NCBI GenBank assembly: GCA_001770785.1
Contig: MERZ01000173.1
Coordinates: 1 to 16,425 of the forward strand
DNA: 16,425 nt
DNA from: Burkholderiales bacterium RIFCSPHIGHO2_12_FULL_61_11
GTDB lineage: Bacteria; Pseudomonadota; Gammaproteobacteria; Burkholderiales; Burkholderiaceae_C
Direction of reading: 5' to 3'
The notes below the pieces were generated by a model that worked only from the letters and a program-made list of their open reading frames with translations, was not told where the DNA came from and made no database searches. Each line of letters starts with the position of its first letter. Position 1 is the stretch's first letter. Below, piece by piece: positions 1 through 8,589 of the stretch. A program made the position numbers and the translations under genes.

Positions 1-89
1 CCTTTGCCATGCTGCACCAGAATCAGGCCAATCATGGCCAACGCGGAAAGCATTTGCACGGCGAGGACAGCGGTCAATACAACGTTCAT
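1..89 (-). CDS. secG: SecG, preprotein translocase subunit (5' part only)
   Basis: Small membrane subunit of the SecYEG protein-conducting channel in the inner membrane. Only the first 29 codons are inside the window; the rest lies beyond the left edge. The visible N-terminus begins MNVVLTAVLAVQMLSALAMI and continues with GLILVQHGK, the first SecG transmembrane helix and the conserved Q-H/R-GK that follows it. An AGGAG ribosome binding site at about 95-99 sits 5-6 bases before the ATG at 89. The gene lies 33 bp downstream of tpiA on the same strand, a tpiA-secG order common in proteobacteria, so the two are probably co-transcribed. The length cannot be judged because the gene is cut. Confidence 0.9.
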   Translation of the reverse strand, partial: MNVVLTAVLAVQMLSALAMIGLILVQHGK

Positions 90-122
90 AGTTACTCCTA
101 ATTTAATAGCGTTCTGTACCCG

Positions 123-884
123 TTAAACATGGGCTGCAGCAATAATCTTCAAAAAATCCGGGGCTTTCAGCGAGGCGCCGCCAATCAGGCCGCCGTCAAT
201 ATCGGGTTGCGCCAGCAGCGAAGCCGCATTGGCCGCGTTCATGCTGCCGCCATACAGGATTTTTACACGCGCCGATTGGTCAGTGGCAGCTTTGAGTTGA
301 GCCCGCAGCACGGCATGAACCGCTTGAGCTTCTTCGGGAGAAGCTGTTTTTCCGGTGCCTATGGCCCACACGGGTTCATAAGCCAGCACGACTTCGCTGA
401 TGCAGTGTCCGTTGCCACGAATCACGGCTGCCAGCTGGCGCCTGACCACTTCCTCGGTGCGACCCGCTTCGCGTTCTGCCACGGTTTCGCCAATGCAGAC
501 AATGGGCGTAATGCCCGACGCCAGCGCGGCCTTGGCCTTGTCCGCCACCAGCGCGTCGGTCTCAAAGTGGTACTGGCGGCGCTCTGAATGTCCGACAATC
601 ACATAACGGCACCCGAAATCCTTGAGCATGGCGGCACTGACTTCGCCGGTGTAGGCACCAGAGGCTTGCGCCGAGACATCCTGCGCGCCCACATCAATGA
701 CTGACAGACTGGAATGAGTCAACTTCAGAGCTTGAATTTGCGCAAGGTAAGGCGCCGGCACGCACACAGCCACATCGCAAGACGGTCGGTCATTAGTTAA
801 GCCCTCAGCGAGCGCAGCCAGCAGGACTTCGTTGGTAGCCAGGCTGCCATTCATTTTCCAATTTCCCGCAATCAGCTTTTTCAT
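123..884 (-). CDS. tpiA: Triosephosphate isomerase
   Basis: Cytoplasmic glycolytic enzyme interconverting dihydroxyacetone phosphate and glyceraldehyde 3-phosphate. The 253-aa product has the whole TIM-barrel signature set: N8 and K10 in GNWKMNG, the electrophile H99 in VIVGHSERR, the catalytic base E170 in [14 protein letters not shown] followed by the loop-6 lid, and the phosphate-binding YGGSMN and GGLIGGASL segments near the C-terminus. I chose the ATG at 884 because family members start [13 protein letters not shown] second in-frame ATG six codons upstream (902) would add MQHKAN and has no better ribosome binding site. The gene sits between the quinone oxidoreductase (27 bp upstream) and secG (33 bp downstream) on one strand, suggesting a short operon. 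Nothing looks damaged. Confidence 0.96.
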   Translation of the reverse strand: MKKLIAGNWKMNGSLATNEVLLAALAEGLTNDRPSCDVAVCVPAPYLAQIQALKLTHSSLSVIDVGAQDVSAQASGAYTGEVSAAMLKDFGCRYVIVGHSERRQYHFETDALVADKAKAALASGITPIVCIGETVAEREAGRTEEVVRRQLAAVIRGNGHCISEVVLAYEPVWAIGTGKTASPEEAQAVHAVLRAQLKAATDQSARVKILYGGSMNAANAASLLAQPDIDGGLIGGASLKAPDFLKIIAAAHV

Positions 885-911
885 ATTGGCCTTATGTTGC
901 ATGCTTGCCGG

Positions 912-1898
912 TTACCAGGTCAAAACGATTTTGCCGATGTGCTGATTGGACTCCATCAGCGCATGCGCCTTGGCCGCATCGGCTGCGGCAAAGGTACTGT
1001 GGATCACGGGCTTGATCGCCCCGCTCGCCAGCAACGGCCAGACTTTTTTTCTCAAAGCCTTGGCTATTGAACTCTTGAACTCCAGCGAACGCGGGCGCAA
1101 GGTAGATCCGGTAATGGTCAGCCGCTTGCGCAACACCAGACCGGCATTGAACTCGGCCTTGACGCCACCCTGCAACGCGATGATCACCAAGCGGCCGTCT
1201 TCGGCAAGGCTTTCAACCTCACGCGCCACATAGCTGCCTGCGACCATGTCAAGAATCACATCAACGCCTCGACCGTTGGTCAGTTTCTTGACCTCTTCGA
1301 CAAAGTCGCTAGTCTTGTAATTAATCGCATGATCGGCACCCAATGCCAGGCAAGCCGCACATTTTTCATCGCTACCGGCCGTGACCAACACCGTGGCACC
1401 CAGCGCTTTGGCCATCTGGGTGGCCGTTACGCCAATACCGCTGGAGCCACCCTGAATCAGCAGGGCCTCGCCTTTTTGCAGGTGGGCACGTTCAAAGACA
1501 TTGCTCCAGACCGTAAAGAAAGTTTCTGGCAACGAGGCTGCCTGCACATCACTCAAGCCTTGCGGCACGGGCAGGCACTGGCCGACGGGTGCCACGCACA
1601 GTTCGGCATAGCCGCCACCGGCCACCAGCGCACAGACGTGGTCACCGATCTTGAAACCGGCAGCAAGCATCGCCTTCGCGTCGCCCGCGACGATTTCGCC
1701 AGCGACTTCCAGCCCTGGAATGTCGGACGCTCCAGCCGGCACCGGGTAGTTGCCGGTGCGCTGCAGCACGTCAGGCCGGTTCACGCCACTGGCGCTCACG
1801 CGAATCAGCACTTCGCCAGCACCATCGACTGGCGCCGGACGCGCGCCCAAACGCAGCACGTCAGGCGCGCCATACGAGGTAATTTCAACAGCTTTCAT
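912..1898 (-). CDS. NAD(P)H quinone oxidoreductase, PIG3-like zinc-free MDR family
   Basis: Predicted cytoplasmic NADPH-dependent quinone or enal reductase of the medium-chain dehydrogenase/reductase superfamily. The 328-aa protein has the GroES-like N-terminal half (MKAVEITSYGAPDVL, then the SGVNRPDVLQRTG substrate/cofactor segment near 38-49), the family Q-[G/A]-G-x-S-G-I-G nucleotide-binding loop GGSSGIG at about 150-156, and the PIG3 hallmark LRKRLTITGSTLRPRS towards the C-terminus. No structural or catalytic zinc ligands are visible, which fits the quinone-reductase branch. The ATG at 1898 is preferred over one ten codons upstream because homologs start MKAxEI, and a GGAAAA stretch lies just before it. 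It sits between pnp (75 bp upstream) and tpiA. The true substrate cannot be told from sequence. Confidence 0.88.
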   Translation of the reverse strand: MKAVEITSYGAPDVLRLGARPAPVDGAGEVLIRVSASGVNRPDVLQRTGNYPVPAGASDIPGLEVAGEIVAGDAKAMLAAGFKIGDHVCALVAGGGYAELCVAPVGQCLPVPQGLSDVQAASLPETFFTVWSNVFERAHLQKGEALLIQGGSSGIGVTATQMAKALGATVLVTAGSDEKCAACLALGADHAINYKTSDFVEEVKKLTNGRGVDVILDMVAGSYVAREVESLAEDGRLVIIALQGGVKAEFNAGLVLRKRLTITGSTLRPRSLEFKSSIAKALRKKVWPLLASGAIKPVIHSTFAAADAAKAHALMESNQHIGKIVLTW

Positions 1899-1911
1899 GA
1901 TTTTCCAGATG

Positions 1912-1965
1912 ATTTGCGCTGGTAGCACCCATTTTTCGGGCGCCAGCAGCTACAAAATCAATAGC
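1912..1965 (-). repeat. Comamonadaceae-type intergenic repeat, copy A
   Basis: On the minus strand this reads GCTATTGATTTTGTAGCTGC, then TGGCGCCC, a short spacer, and GGGTGCTACCAGCGC. The second half can fold on the first (GCTGGCGCCC against GGGTGCTACCAGC, with a wobble pair and a two-base bulge). It matches the same pattern at 9004-9055, 12801-12857 and 14453-14504. It fills the gap between pnp and the quinone oxidoreductase and could act as a stem-loop in a pnp read-through transcript. Confidence 0.6.
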
Positions 1966-1973
1966 AAAACTAA

Positions 1974-4091
1974 TTAGCCACGATCCTGATTCTGGACGGG
2001 ACGGTCCAGCAGCACCTTCATCGAAAGCTTGACGCGGCCTTTTTCATCGGTTTCCAGCACCCTGACCTTGACGATCTGGCCTTCAGTCAGGTAGTCGCTG
2101 ACCCGTTCAACACGCTCATGGGCAATCTGGCTGATGTGCAGCAGACCATCTTTGCCGGGCAGCAGGTTGACCAGTGCACCGAAGTCCAAAATCTTGGTGA
2201 TGGCGCCTTCGTAAATCTTGCCGATTTCGACTTCAGCGGTGATCTCGGCAATGCGGCGTTTGGCCTCGTCAGCCTTGGCGCTGTCGTTCGAAGCGATGGT
2301 GATGGTGCCATCTTCCTCGATGTTGATCTGGGTACCGGTCTCCTCGGTCAGTGCACGAATCACGGCGCCGCCCTTGCCGATCACGTCGCGGATTTTCTCG
2401 GGGTTGATTTTCATCACATACAGGCGCGGTGCGAAGTCAGAGACCTCGGCCCTGGCTTGACCCATGGCATCCTGCATCTTGCCAAGAATGTGCATGCGGG
2501 CTTCCTTGGCCTGGGCCAGTGCCACCTGCATGATTTCGCGGGTGATGCCCTGGATCTTGATGTCCATCTGCAGCGCGGTAATCCCGGCGGTGGTTCCTGC
2601 GACCTTGAAGTCCATGTCGCCCAAATGATCTTCGTCACCCAGGATGTCGGTCAGCACGGCGAAGCGGTTTTCTTCCTTGATCAGTCCCATGGCGATACCG
2701 GCCACATGCGCTTTGATGGGTACGCCCGCGTCCATCAGCGACAGGCAGCCGCCGCACACGGAAGCCATCGACGATGAGCCGTTGGATTCGGTGACTTCGC
2801 TGACCACGCGCATGGTGTACGGAAACTCTTCTTTCGTAGGCAGCACGGCGATCAGCGCGCGCTTGGCGAGGCGGCCGTGACCGATTTCGCGGCGCTTCGG
2901 GCTACCGACACGACCGGTTTCACCAGTGGCGAACGGAGGCATGTTGTAGTGCAGCATGAAGCGGTCTTCGTAGTCGCCAGACAGCGCGTCAATGCGCTGC
3001 GCGTCACGCTCGGTGCCCAGCGTGGCGATCACCAGCGCCTGGGTCTCGCCCCGCGTGAACAGAGCCGAGCCATGGGTACGGGGCAGCACGCTGTTGCGAA
3101 TTTCGATGGCACGCACGGTGCGGGTGTCGCGACCGTCAATGCGCGGCTCGCCGGCCAGAATCTGGCTGCGGACAATTTTGGCCTCGATATCGAACAGCAG
3201 GCCATCCACCTTGACGCCGTCGAAAGCCACGCCTTCAGCGGTCAGCGCGGCCTTGGTGTCGCTGTAGGCCAGGCGGCAAGCTTGCGTGCGCGCCTGCTTG
3301 CTGCGAATCTGGTAGGCGGCTTGCAGCTTGGTTGCGGCCAGTTCGTTGACCTTGGCGATCAGTGGCTCGTCCTTTGCGGGCGGCTGCCAGTCCCAGACCG
3401 GCTTGCCGGCATCACGAACCAGTTCGTGAATCGCGTTGATGGCGATGTTGCCCTGCTCATGGCCAAACATCACGGCGCCGAGCATGATTTCTTCAGACAG
3501 CTGCTGTGCCTCGGACTCGACCATCAGCACAGCGGCTTCGGTACCGGCCACCACCAGGTCCAGCTTGGAATCCTTGAGTTGGGTCTTGCTGGGATTCACA
3601 ACATACTGGCCGTCGATGTAGGCCACGCGGGCAGCGCCAATCGGACCGTTGAACGGAATGCCTGAAATCGACAGCGCTGCGCTCGATGCAATCAGCGCCG
3701 GAATGTCGCCCTCGACATCGGGATTGAGCGATAGCACATGCACCACGACCTGCACTTCATTGAAGAAGCCTTCAGGGAAGAGCGGACGGATCGGTCGGTC
3801 AATCAGCCGACAAGTCAAAGTTTCAAATTCACTGGGACGTCCTTCACGCTTGAAAAAACTGCCGGGAATCCGGCCGGCCGCGTAGGATTTCTCCATGTAG
3901 TCAACTGTCAGGGGGAAAAAATCCTGACCGGCCTTGGCATCGGTTTTAGCAACCACGGTAGCCAGCACCACGGTGCCGTCCATGTCCAGCAGCACTGCAC
4001 CGGTGGCTTGCCGGGAGATTTCGCCGGTTTCCATGGTGACCTTGTGTGCGCCCCATTGGAAAGTTTTGCTGACTTTATTGAAAATACTCAT
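1974..4091 (-). CDS. pnp: Polyribonucleotide nucleotidyltransferase (PNPase)
   Basis: Phosphorolytic 3'-5' exoribonuclease and degradosome component that degrades mRNA and structured RNA to nucleoside diphosphates. The 705-aa product shows the standard domain order: RNase PH-like domain 1 (about 1-215, including [10 protein letters not shown]), an alpha-helical linker (about 235-310), the catalytic RNase PH-like domain 2 (about 315-545) with D486 and D492 in [14 protein letters not shown], a KH domain (about 552-615, [16 protein letters not shown]) and an S1 domain (about 620-690, [20 protein letters not shown]). The ATG at 4091 was chosen because homologs begin MxxFNKVxKxFxWG and GGAG (4100-4103) is 8 bases upstream. 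The ATG at 4097 is too close to that site. It follows rpsO, the classic rpsO-pnp pair. Confidence 0.97.
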   Translation of the reverse strand: MSIFNKVSKTFQWGAHKVTMETGEISRQATGAVLLDMDGTVVLATVVAKTDAKAGQDFFPLTVDYMEKSYAAGRIPGSFFKREGRPSEFETLTCRLIDRPIRPLFPEGFFNEVQVVVHVLSLNPDVEGDIPALIASSAALSISGIPFNGPIGAARVAYIDGQYVVNPSKTQLKDSKLDLVVAGTEAAVLMVESEAQQLSEEIMLGAVMFGHEQGNIAINAIHELVRDAGKPVWDWQPPAKDEPLIAKVNELAATKLQAAYQIRSKQARTQACRLAYSDTKAALTAEGVAFDGVKVDGLLFDIEAKIVRSQILAGEPRIDGRDTRTVRAIEIRNSVLPRTHGSALFTRGETQALVIATLGTERDAQRIDALSGDYEDRFMLHYNMPPFATGETGRVGSPKRREIGHGRLAKRALIAVLPTKEEFPYTMRVVSEVTESNGSSSMASVCGGCLSLMDAGVPIKAHVAGIAMGLIKEENRFAVLTDILGDEDHLGDMDFKVAGTTAGITALQMDIKIQGITREIMQVALAQAKEARMHILGKMQDAMGQARAEVSDFAPRLYVMKINPEKIRDVIGKGGAVIRALTEETGTQINIEEDGTITIASNDSAKADEAKRRIAEITAEVEIGKIYEGAITKILDFGALVNLLPGKDGLLHISQIAHERVERVSDYLTEGQIVKVRVLETDEKGRVKLSMKVLLDRPVQNQDRG

Positions 4092-4166
4092 ATTCATTTC
4101 TCCACTAGTTTTGAGCACTTGAGGCAGTGCAAAGAGCCCGGAGCGGCGGCTGGCTGAACACGATGC

Positions 4167-4226
4167 CATTCCATAAAATGCCTGTCTTTCAGGAAACCTG
4201 AGGGGCAGGACGTTTCTTGTGGAATG
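4167..4226 (-). promoter_or_regulatory. Long stem-loop in the pnp leader, candidate RNase III/PNPase autoregulatory element
   Basis: Nested inverted repeats are seen directly: CATTCCA at 4167-4173 with TGGAATG at 4220-4226, TGCC (4179-4182) with GGCA (4204-4207), and TCAGG-AAA-CCTGA at 4189-4201. Together they form an extended imperfect hairpin 76-135 bases upstream of the pnp start. In E. coli a leader stem in this position is cut by RNase III and then lets PNPase repress its own translation. The functional equivalence is inference from position and structure. Confidence 0.45.
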
Positions 4227-4314
4227 ACACAGCGCGTGCTCGTTTTGCTTTGCTCCGAAGTAAGTCATCGGCGCCGATGGCGCTTCTAAAATTGCTTTTT
4301 TCCGTTTTTCAAGT

Positions 4315-4354
4315 GCAAAACGCCTGAGCTAGTGAACTAACTCAGGCGCTTTGC
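4315..4354 (-). terminator. Terminator/attenuator hairpin between rpsO and pnp
   Basis: On the minus strand a near-perfect stem of about 14 bp (GCAAAGCGCCTGAG pairing with CTCAGGCGTTTTGC, one wobble) starts 14 bases after the rpsO stop. Its core CGCCTGAG/CTCAGGCG is followed by TTTT. The T-run is short and continues into GCACTTG, so it probably leaks, which fits attenuation of read-through into pnp. Confidence 0.6.
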
Positions 4355-4368
4355 AGTCGATTTAGCGC

Positions 4369-4635
4369 TTACTTGCGCAGGCCAAGCTTGGCAATCAGCG
4401 CAACATAACGGGCCGCATCCTTGGACTTCAGGTAGTCCAGCAGCTTGCGGCGACGGCTCACCATGCGCAGCAGACCACGGCGACCGTGGTGATCCTTGGC
4501 ATGGGTTTTGAAATGGGGCATCAGTTCATTGATTCGGCCGGTCAGCAGCCCCACTTGAACTTCAGGACTGCCCGTGTCGTTGGGCGCGCGGGCATTGTCC
4601 TTGACAATCTCGGCCTTCACTGATTTTTCGATCAT
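4369..4635 (-). CDS. rpsO: 30S ribosomal protein S15
   Basis: Primary 16S rRNA-binding protein of the small-subunit platform; it binds the helix 20/21/22 junction early in assembly. The 88-aa product is the exact family length and contains the conserved run [20 protein letters not shown], then [13 protein letters not shown] and [13 protein letters not shown] near the middle, and the C-terminal [13 protein letters not shown]. The ATG at 4635 follows a good AGAGGAA ribosome binding site. In-frame codons further upstream are leader sequence. It is followed by a hairpin and pnp on the same strand. S15 genes are often autoregulated through the mRNA leader; the leader here would be about 100 bases long, but I did not find a convincing pseudoknot by eye. 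Confidence 0.97.
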   Translation of the reverse strand: MIEKSVKAEIVKDNARAPNDTGSPEVQVGLLTGRINELMPHFKTHAKDHHGRRGLLRMVSRRRKLLDYLKSKDAARYVALIAKLGLRK

Positions 4636-4745
4636 GATTTTCCTCTTGCAACTTGAGTGCACTTGCGAAGAAAGCAGTTTTCCCGACATGAGAATTAACC
4701 GCTTTGGTCGTGAATTGCCGGGCGCAAGGCCTAGCAAAGCCACAA

Positions 4746-4751
4746 ATTATA
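4746..4751 (-). promoter_or_regulatory. Candidate -10 box of the rpsO promoter
   Basis: A perfect TATAAT reads on the minus strand about 110 bases upstream of the rpsO start and overlaps the stop codon of the upstream aminotransferase gene. No good -35 hexamer is present 16-18 bases away, so this is a candidate only. Confidence 0.35.
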
Positions 4752-5934
4752 GCGTAAGCCATTGTCTAAGGCGATCCACGCCCTGCCCCAGCCTGGCGAC
4801 ATCCTGGCTGGCAAAACACCATCGCAGCCAGCCCTGGGCCTCGGGCGCTGGATTGACCATGAAGGCGTTGCCCGGTGCCAAACCCAGCCCGGCCTCGACC
4901 ATCAGCCGCTTGGCGGTGTCAAACGAGTCGCTGAACCGCGCCTGGTCTTCCAGCCTGAAAAAGGCATACATCCCCCCCTTGGCGGGTGCCACTTGCACGC
5001 CCGGCACGTCCTGCAGCAGCGGAACCAGCGTGTCGCGGCAGATTTTCAGGTGGTTAACGACCCGTGGCGTGATGTCCGCCGCGCTCTCAATGGCCACCAA
5101 CCCGGCGCGCTGGATAAACACCGGCGCGCAGGAGGTATTGAACTCAATCAGCTTGCCCATGTGGTGGGTCATCGAAGGCGGCATCACCAGCCAGCCCAGA
5201 CGCCAACCCGTCATGAGAAAGCTCTTTGAAAAACTATGGGCAACGACCAGACGGTCTTCCTGACTCGCGATATCGAGAAAGCTGGGCGCGCATCCGCTGC
5301 GTGTTTCCTCAAAATAAAGGCGCTCATACACTTCGTCCGCCAGAATCCAGGTGCCTGTGCTCCGGCAATGCGCCAGGATGGTCGCCTGCTCGACCCGCGT
5401 CAGCGTCCAGCCGGTCGGGTTATTTGGTGCGTTGACAATCAACAGCCTGGTCTTGGACGTGATGGCTGCCAGCAGCTCCGCCATGTCGAGCTGCCACTGT
5501 CCGGCGACGGGTTTGAGGCTCACGCATTTCACGACGGCGCCCATGATGGCAGGCTGCGCGGTCAGGTTTGGCCAGACCGGCGTTACGGCCACCACCTCGT
5601 CGCCCGCGTCCACCAGGGCCTGAACGGCCAGCATCAGGGCGTTCACTCCGCCCGAGGTGACGGCAATGCGCCCGTCACCAACAGGCGCAGCGCCGGGACT
5701 GCGCAAGGCTGTCACGTAACGGGCAATGGCATCGCGCAACTCGGGCAAGCCGAGGTTGTGGGCATAGAAGGTTTCGCCCTGCTGCAGCGAAGCGGCCGCG
5801 GCATCACGAATAAAGGCCGGCGTGACCTCATCACTCTCGCCAAACCAGAACTTGAGCACATCGCTGCGCCCCATTCCCGTATTGGCCACCTGGCGGATCA
5901 TCGATTCTTCGAGGTTTAAAACGGCTTGTCGCAT
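4747..5934 (-). CDS. Class I/II PLP-dependent aminotransferase
   Basis: Fold-type I aminotransferase (AspAT superfamily), cytoplasmic, transferring an amino group between an amino acid and a 2-oxo acid. The 395-aa protein has the expected active-site set: N172 in NAPNNPTGW, D200 and Y203 in ILADEVYERL, the PLP lysine K237 in HSFSKSFLMTGWRLGW, and the phosphate-binding R245 of that motif. The MRQAVLNLEESMIRQV start is preceded by GAAGGG 6 bases before the ATG at 5934. The gene begins 33 bp downstream of a periplasmic binding protein of the branched-chain amino acid type on the same strand, so both may serve amino-acid metabolism. The substrate cannot be assigned from sequence. Confidence 0.88.
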   Translation of the reverse strand: MRQAVLNLEESMIRQVANTGMGRSDVLKFWFGESDEVTPAFIRDAAAASLQQGETFYAHNLGLPELRDAIARYVTALRSPGAAPVGDGRIAVTSGGVNALMLAVQALVDAGDEVVAVTPVWPNLTAQPAIMGAVVKCVSLKPVAGQWQLDMAELLAAITSKTRLLIVNAPNNPTGWTLTRVEQATILAHCRSTGTWILADEVYERLYFEETRSGCAPSFLDIASQEDRLVVAHSFSKSFLMTGWRLGWLVMPPSMTHHMGKLIEFNTSCAPVFIQRAGLVAIESAADITPRVVNHLKICRDTLVPLLQDVPGVQVAPAKGGMYAFFRLEDQARFSDSFDTAKRLMVEAGLGLAPGNAFMVNPAPEAQGWLRWCFASQDVARLGQGVDRLRQWLTL

Positions 5935-5967
5935 GGGCGCCCTTCAGTCTGCCTGGTATCCAATCGC

Positions 5968-7233
5968 TCAGGGCCGCACCATCTTGCAGCTCTGCGGCTG
6001 CTCGGCATGCTCCAGCGCAATCGTCTTGATCACGCGAAAACCATAGCCCGAGCCTTCCACATCAAATTTCACGCCGGGCGCGCCCTGCCGGTCCATCACC
6101 GCCACCATCAGTGGCTGCTGGAGCTGATGATCGGCGCCGCGCATGGCGCCGTGATGACCGGAAAACGTAAGACTGGCCCGCTCCAGCTGGTCGGCCACAG
6201 CGATCGAATCTGTCGCACCCGCCTTCTCGATGCTTTGCGCCAGGGCCTCGATCATCAACTGCATGCGCATATGCACGTAGTCGTCTTGCGGCTTGGGAAA
6301 GCGCTGACGGAAAGACTGATAGAAAGCCTCCGAGGAGGCGCCCGGTGCGTTGGGGAACCACTCGGCCACGGCAATCACCTTGCCGACACCCGCGTCACCC
6401 AGTGCGGCAGGAACGCCCAGCGCATTGCCATAAAACGTGTAGAACTTGCCTTCAAAGCCGACCTCTTTCGCCGCCTTGATGAGCAGCGTCAAATCGTTGC
6501 CCCAGTTGCCCGTCAGCACCGCCTGCGCGCCGCTGGCCTTGATCTTGACGGCGTAGGGAATGAAGTCCTTCACGCGCCCGATCGGGTGCAGCTCGTCACC
6601 CACGATCTGCACGTCGGGACGCTGCAAGCCGATCTGTTTGCGCGCCTCGCGCAGCACCGCCTGACCAAAGCTGTAGTCCTGGCCAATCAGGTAAATGCTC
6701 TTGAGCGTGTTGTCGTCCTTGAGCACCTCCATCAATGCGGCCATGCGCATGTCGGCATGGGCGTCAAAGCGGAAATGCCAATAGCTGCATTTTTCATTCG
6801 TCAGGCTGGGATCAACCGCCGAATAATTGAGAAACAGCACGCGCTTGGCTGGCTCGCGCTGGTTGTGTTTGTTGATGGCGTCGATCAGCACCGCTGCAAT
6901 GGCCGATGAATTGCCTTGCGCAATGAGGGTCACGCCGTCGTCAATCGCCGAGCGCAAGGCCGCCAGCGCTTCCTCGTTCTGGCCCTTGTTGTCATAGCGC
7001 TCAATGACCAGCTGGCGCGGTCCGCCAGCCAGCTTGACACCGCCGCGGGCATTGACACGCTCCGTGGCCCACACCAGGTTGCGAAAGACCGCTTCTCCGG
7101 TGTTGGCAAAGGGCCCGGAAAGACTTTCGATGAGCGCAATACGAATGGGCGGCTGGGCTGCCGGCTGTGCCAGGGCGGCCAGTGAGGCACCCAGGAACAA
7201 GGCCAGCAGCAGGTGTTTCAAAAATTTCTTCAT
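5968..7233 (-). CDS. Periplasmic substrate-binding protein, branched-chain amino acid (LivJ-like) type
   Basis: ABC-transporter solute-binding protein of the Leu/Ile/Val-binding family (type I periplasmic fold). The 421-aa precursor starts with a clear Sec signal peptide, MKKFLKHLLLALFLGASLAA, with cleavage expected after LAALAQ. The mature part begins IRIALIESLSGPFANTGEAV, the usual first strand and ligand loop of the family, and includes SIYLIGQDYSFGQAV and a C-terminal hinge strand. The start at 7233 is chosen because it places the signal peptide at the N-terminus; an in-frame upstream extension is possible but non-signal-like. No permease or ATPase genes accompany it, so it is an orphan in this window. 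Amino acids are likely ligands, but related proteins bind amides, urea or aromatic acids. Confidence 0.85.
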   Translation of the reverse strand: MKKFLKHLLLALFLGASLAALAQPAAQPPIRIALIESLSGPFANTGEAVFRNLVWATERVNARGGVKLAGGPRQLVIERYDNKGQNEEALAALRSAIDDGVTLIAQGNSSAIAAVLIDAINKHNQREPAKRVLFLNYSAVDPSLTNEKCSYWHFRFDAHADMRMAALMEVLKDDNTLKSIYLIGQDYSFGQAVLREARKQIGLQRPDVQIVGDELHPIGRVKDFIPYAVKIKASGAQAVLTGNWGNDLTLLIKAAKEVGFEGKFYTFYGNALGVPAALGDAGVGKVIAVAEWFPNAPGASSEAFYQSFRQRFPKPQDDYVHMRMQLMIEALAQSIEKAGATDSIAVADQLERASLTFSGHHGAMRGADHQLQQPLMVAVMDRQGAPGVKFDVEGSGYGFRVIKTIALEHAEQPQSCKMVRP

Positions 7234-7342
7234 AAAAAATACATCCTGCTTTTCAGTTTTAATAAATTGGCTGCACGCTGGTTTTACCGGCACACCGCGA
7301 TCGCGGAGAAAAACGCGAAGTGTAAAGGCAGCCGCGGAAGGC

Positions 7343-8407
7343 TCAGCTGATGGCGACGATCTCGGGCTGCTGCACTGCCAGGCTCCAGCGCGGTTTCACG
7401 TCAAACGTGTAGCCGCTCTGCAGCGTTGCCAGCCCGGCTTGCAGACGCATGCCGGCGGCCAGCGCAATCATGGCACCGTTGTCAGTGCAAAAATCCAGCT
7501 CCGGGTAATGCACCCGGATACCGTGCTGCTGGCAGGCTGCGTTGAGTTGGCTGCGCAGCAAGGCGTTGGCGCCCACGCCGCCCGCCACTACCAGCCGCGT
7601 CATCCCGGTCTGCATCAGGGCGCTCAATGATTTCTTCACCAGCACCTCCACGATGGCCGCCTGGGTGGAAGCGGCCAGGTCGGCCTTGCGGCTTTCCAGC
7701 TCAGGCCCCAGCTTTTTGGCTTGTGTCAGCACCGCGGTTTTCAGACCGGCAAAGGAAAAATCCAGATTGCCACTGCGCAGCAGCGGCCGGGGCAATTTGA
7801 ACGCGGTGCCGTCACCGCCAAGCGCCAACTTTGCGAGATGCGGCCCGCCGGGATACGGCAAGCCCATCAGCTTGGCCGACTTGTCAAACGCCTCGCCGGC
7901 TGCATCGTCAATCGATTCCCCCAGCAACTGGTAGCTGCCGACGCGGTCCACCTGCATCAACTGGGTATGTCCGCCCGATACCAGCAGCGCCACAAACGGA
8001 AACTCTGGCGGATCAGCGCTCAAGAAAGGCGACAGCAAGTGGCCCTCCAGATGATGCACACCCAGCACCGGCTTGCCCAGCGCGGCGGCCAGCGCGCAGG
8101 CCACGCCCGCGCCCACCAGCAGCGCGCCGGCCAGGCCCGGCCCGCGCGTGTAGGCAACCACATCCACTTGCGCCAGGGAGCACTGCGCCTGCGCCATGAC
8201 TTCACGCGTCAAGGGCAAGACACGCCGGATATGGTCCCGGCTGGCCAGCTCGGGGACCACGCCGCCATAGGCCTGGTGCATGTCGATCTGGCTGTAGAGC
8301 GCGTGCGACAGCAGCACCGGAACGCCACCGCCCCGGGTCTCGACCAGGGCCACGCCGGTTTCGTCGCATGACGACTCAATCCCCAACACCAGCAAGTTTT
8401 TCCGCAT
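7343..8407 (-). CDS. tsaD: tRNA N6-threonylcarbamoyladenosine transferase TsaD
   Basis: Catalytic subunit (Kae1/Gcp/YgjD family) that transfers threonylcarbamoyl to A37 of ANN-decoding tRNAs together with TsaB and TsaE. The 354-aa product begins [20 protein letters not shown], the canonical ASKHA N-terminus. It carries the metal-binding pair H119 and H123 in [12 protein letters not shown], the phosphate loop [22 protein letters not shown], and the C-terminal [12 protein letters not shown] and [11 protein letters not shown]. An in-frame extension of 62 codons upstream is non-homologous and overlaps an IS remnant, so I use the ATG at 8407. It lies downstream of the znu genes but is separated from them by 182 bp and is not obviously part of that operon. 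Confidence 0.96.
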   Translation of the reverse strand: MRKNLLVLGIESSCDETGVALVETRGGGVPVLLSHALYSQIDMHQAYGGVVPELASRDHIRRVLPLTREVMAQAQCSLAQVDVVAYTRGPGLAGALLVGAGVACALAAALGKPVLGVHHLEGHLLSPFLSADPPEFPFVALLVSGGHTQLMQVDRVGSYQLLGESIDDAAGEAFDKSAKLMGLPYPGGPHLAKLALGGDGTAFKLPRPLLRSGNLDFSFAGLKTAVLTQAKKLGPELESRKADLAASTQAAIVEVLVKKSLSALMQTGMTRLVVAGGVGANALLRSQLNAACQQHGIRVHYPELDFCTDNGAMIALAAGMRLQAGLATLQSGYTFDVKPRWSLAVQQPEIVAIS

Positions 8408-8444
8408 AGGCCTGAAGTTTAGGCCAGCTTCAACCCGAGCCACT

Positions 8445-8560
8445 TGTGCTGGCGACAAACCGGCGGAGTACCTCATTGCATTGCAGGCGATGAGGGCTGG
8501 CTGTATCTGATGGCCGTGATTGACCTGTTCAGCCGCCAGTGCAGTAGCGGATGAGTGAAA
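8445..8560 (+). pseudogene. Eroded fragment of an IS3-type transposase (rve integrase core)
   Basis: The plus strand at 8489-8539 encodes [17 protein letters not shown], the well-known conserved stretch around a catalytic Asp of IS3-family OrfB transposases (compare TDEGWLYLAVVIDLFSR). Upstream in another frame, [12 protein letters not shown] resembles the preceding WAGDITYIAT strand, so at least one frameshift separates the two. A stop (TGA, 8552-8554) follows soon after the conserved part. No inverted repeats or other parts of an IS are seen between tsaD and znuA, so this is a leftover of an old insertion, not a mobile element. Confidence 0.6.
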
Positions 8561-8589
8561 ACCGCGGGCTCGACAGGAAGACCGCTGGC

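Noticed and set aside
2118..3665. Long plus-strand open frames (219 and 262 aa) opposite pnp
   Set aside because: They lie fully antisense to an intact PNPase gene, have no ribosome binding site, and their composition is what GC-rich codon shadowing gives.
4092..4268. N-terminal extension of pnp to an ATG at 4268
   Set aside because: The extra 59 residues are unlike any PNPase start and overlap the leader stem-loop; the start at 4091 has a proper ribosome binding site.
4291..4312. Possible pnp promoter with TTGAAA as -35
   Set aside because: The hexamer 17 bases downstream (TTAGAA) matches the -10 consensus poorly.
5926..6909. 327-aa plus-strand open frame opposite the binding-protein gene
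   Set aside because: It is rich in His and Arg and shows no recognisable domain, as expected from reading the opposite strand of a gene with a signal peptide and clear family motifs.
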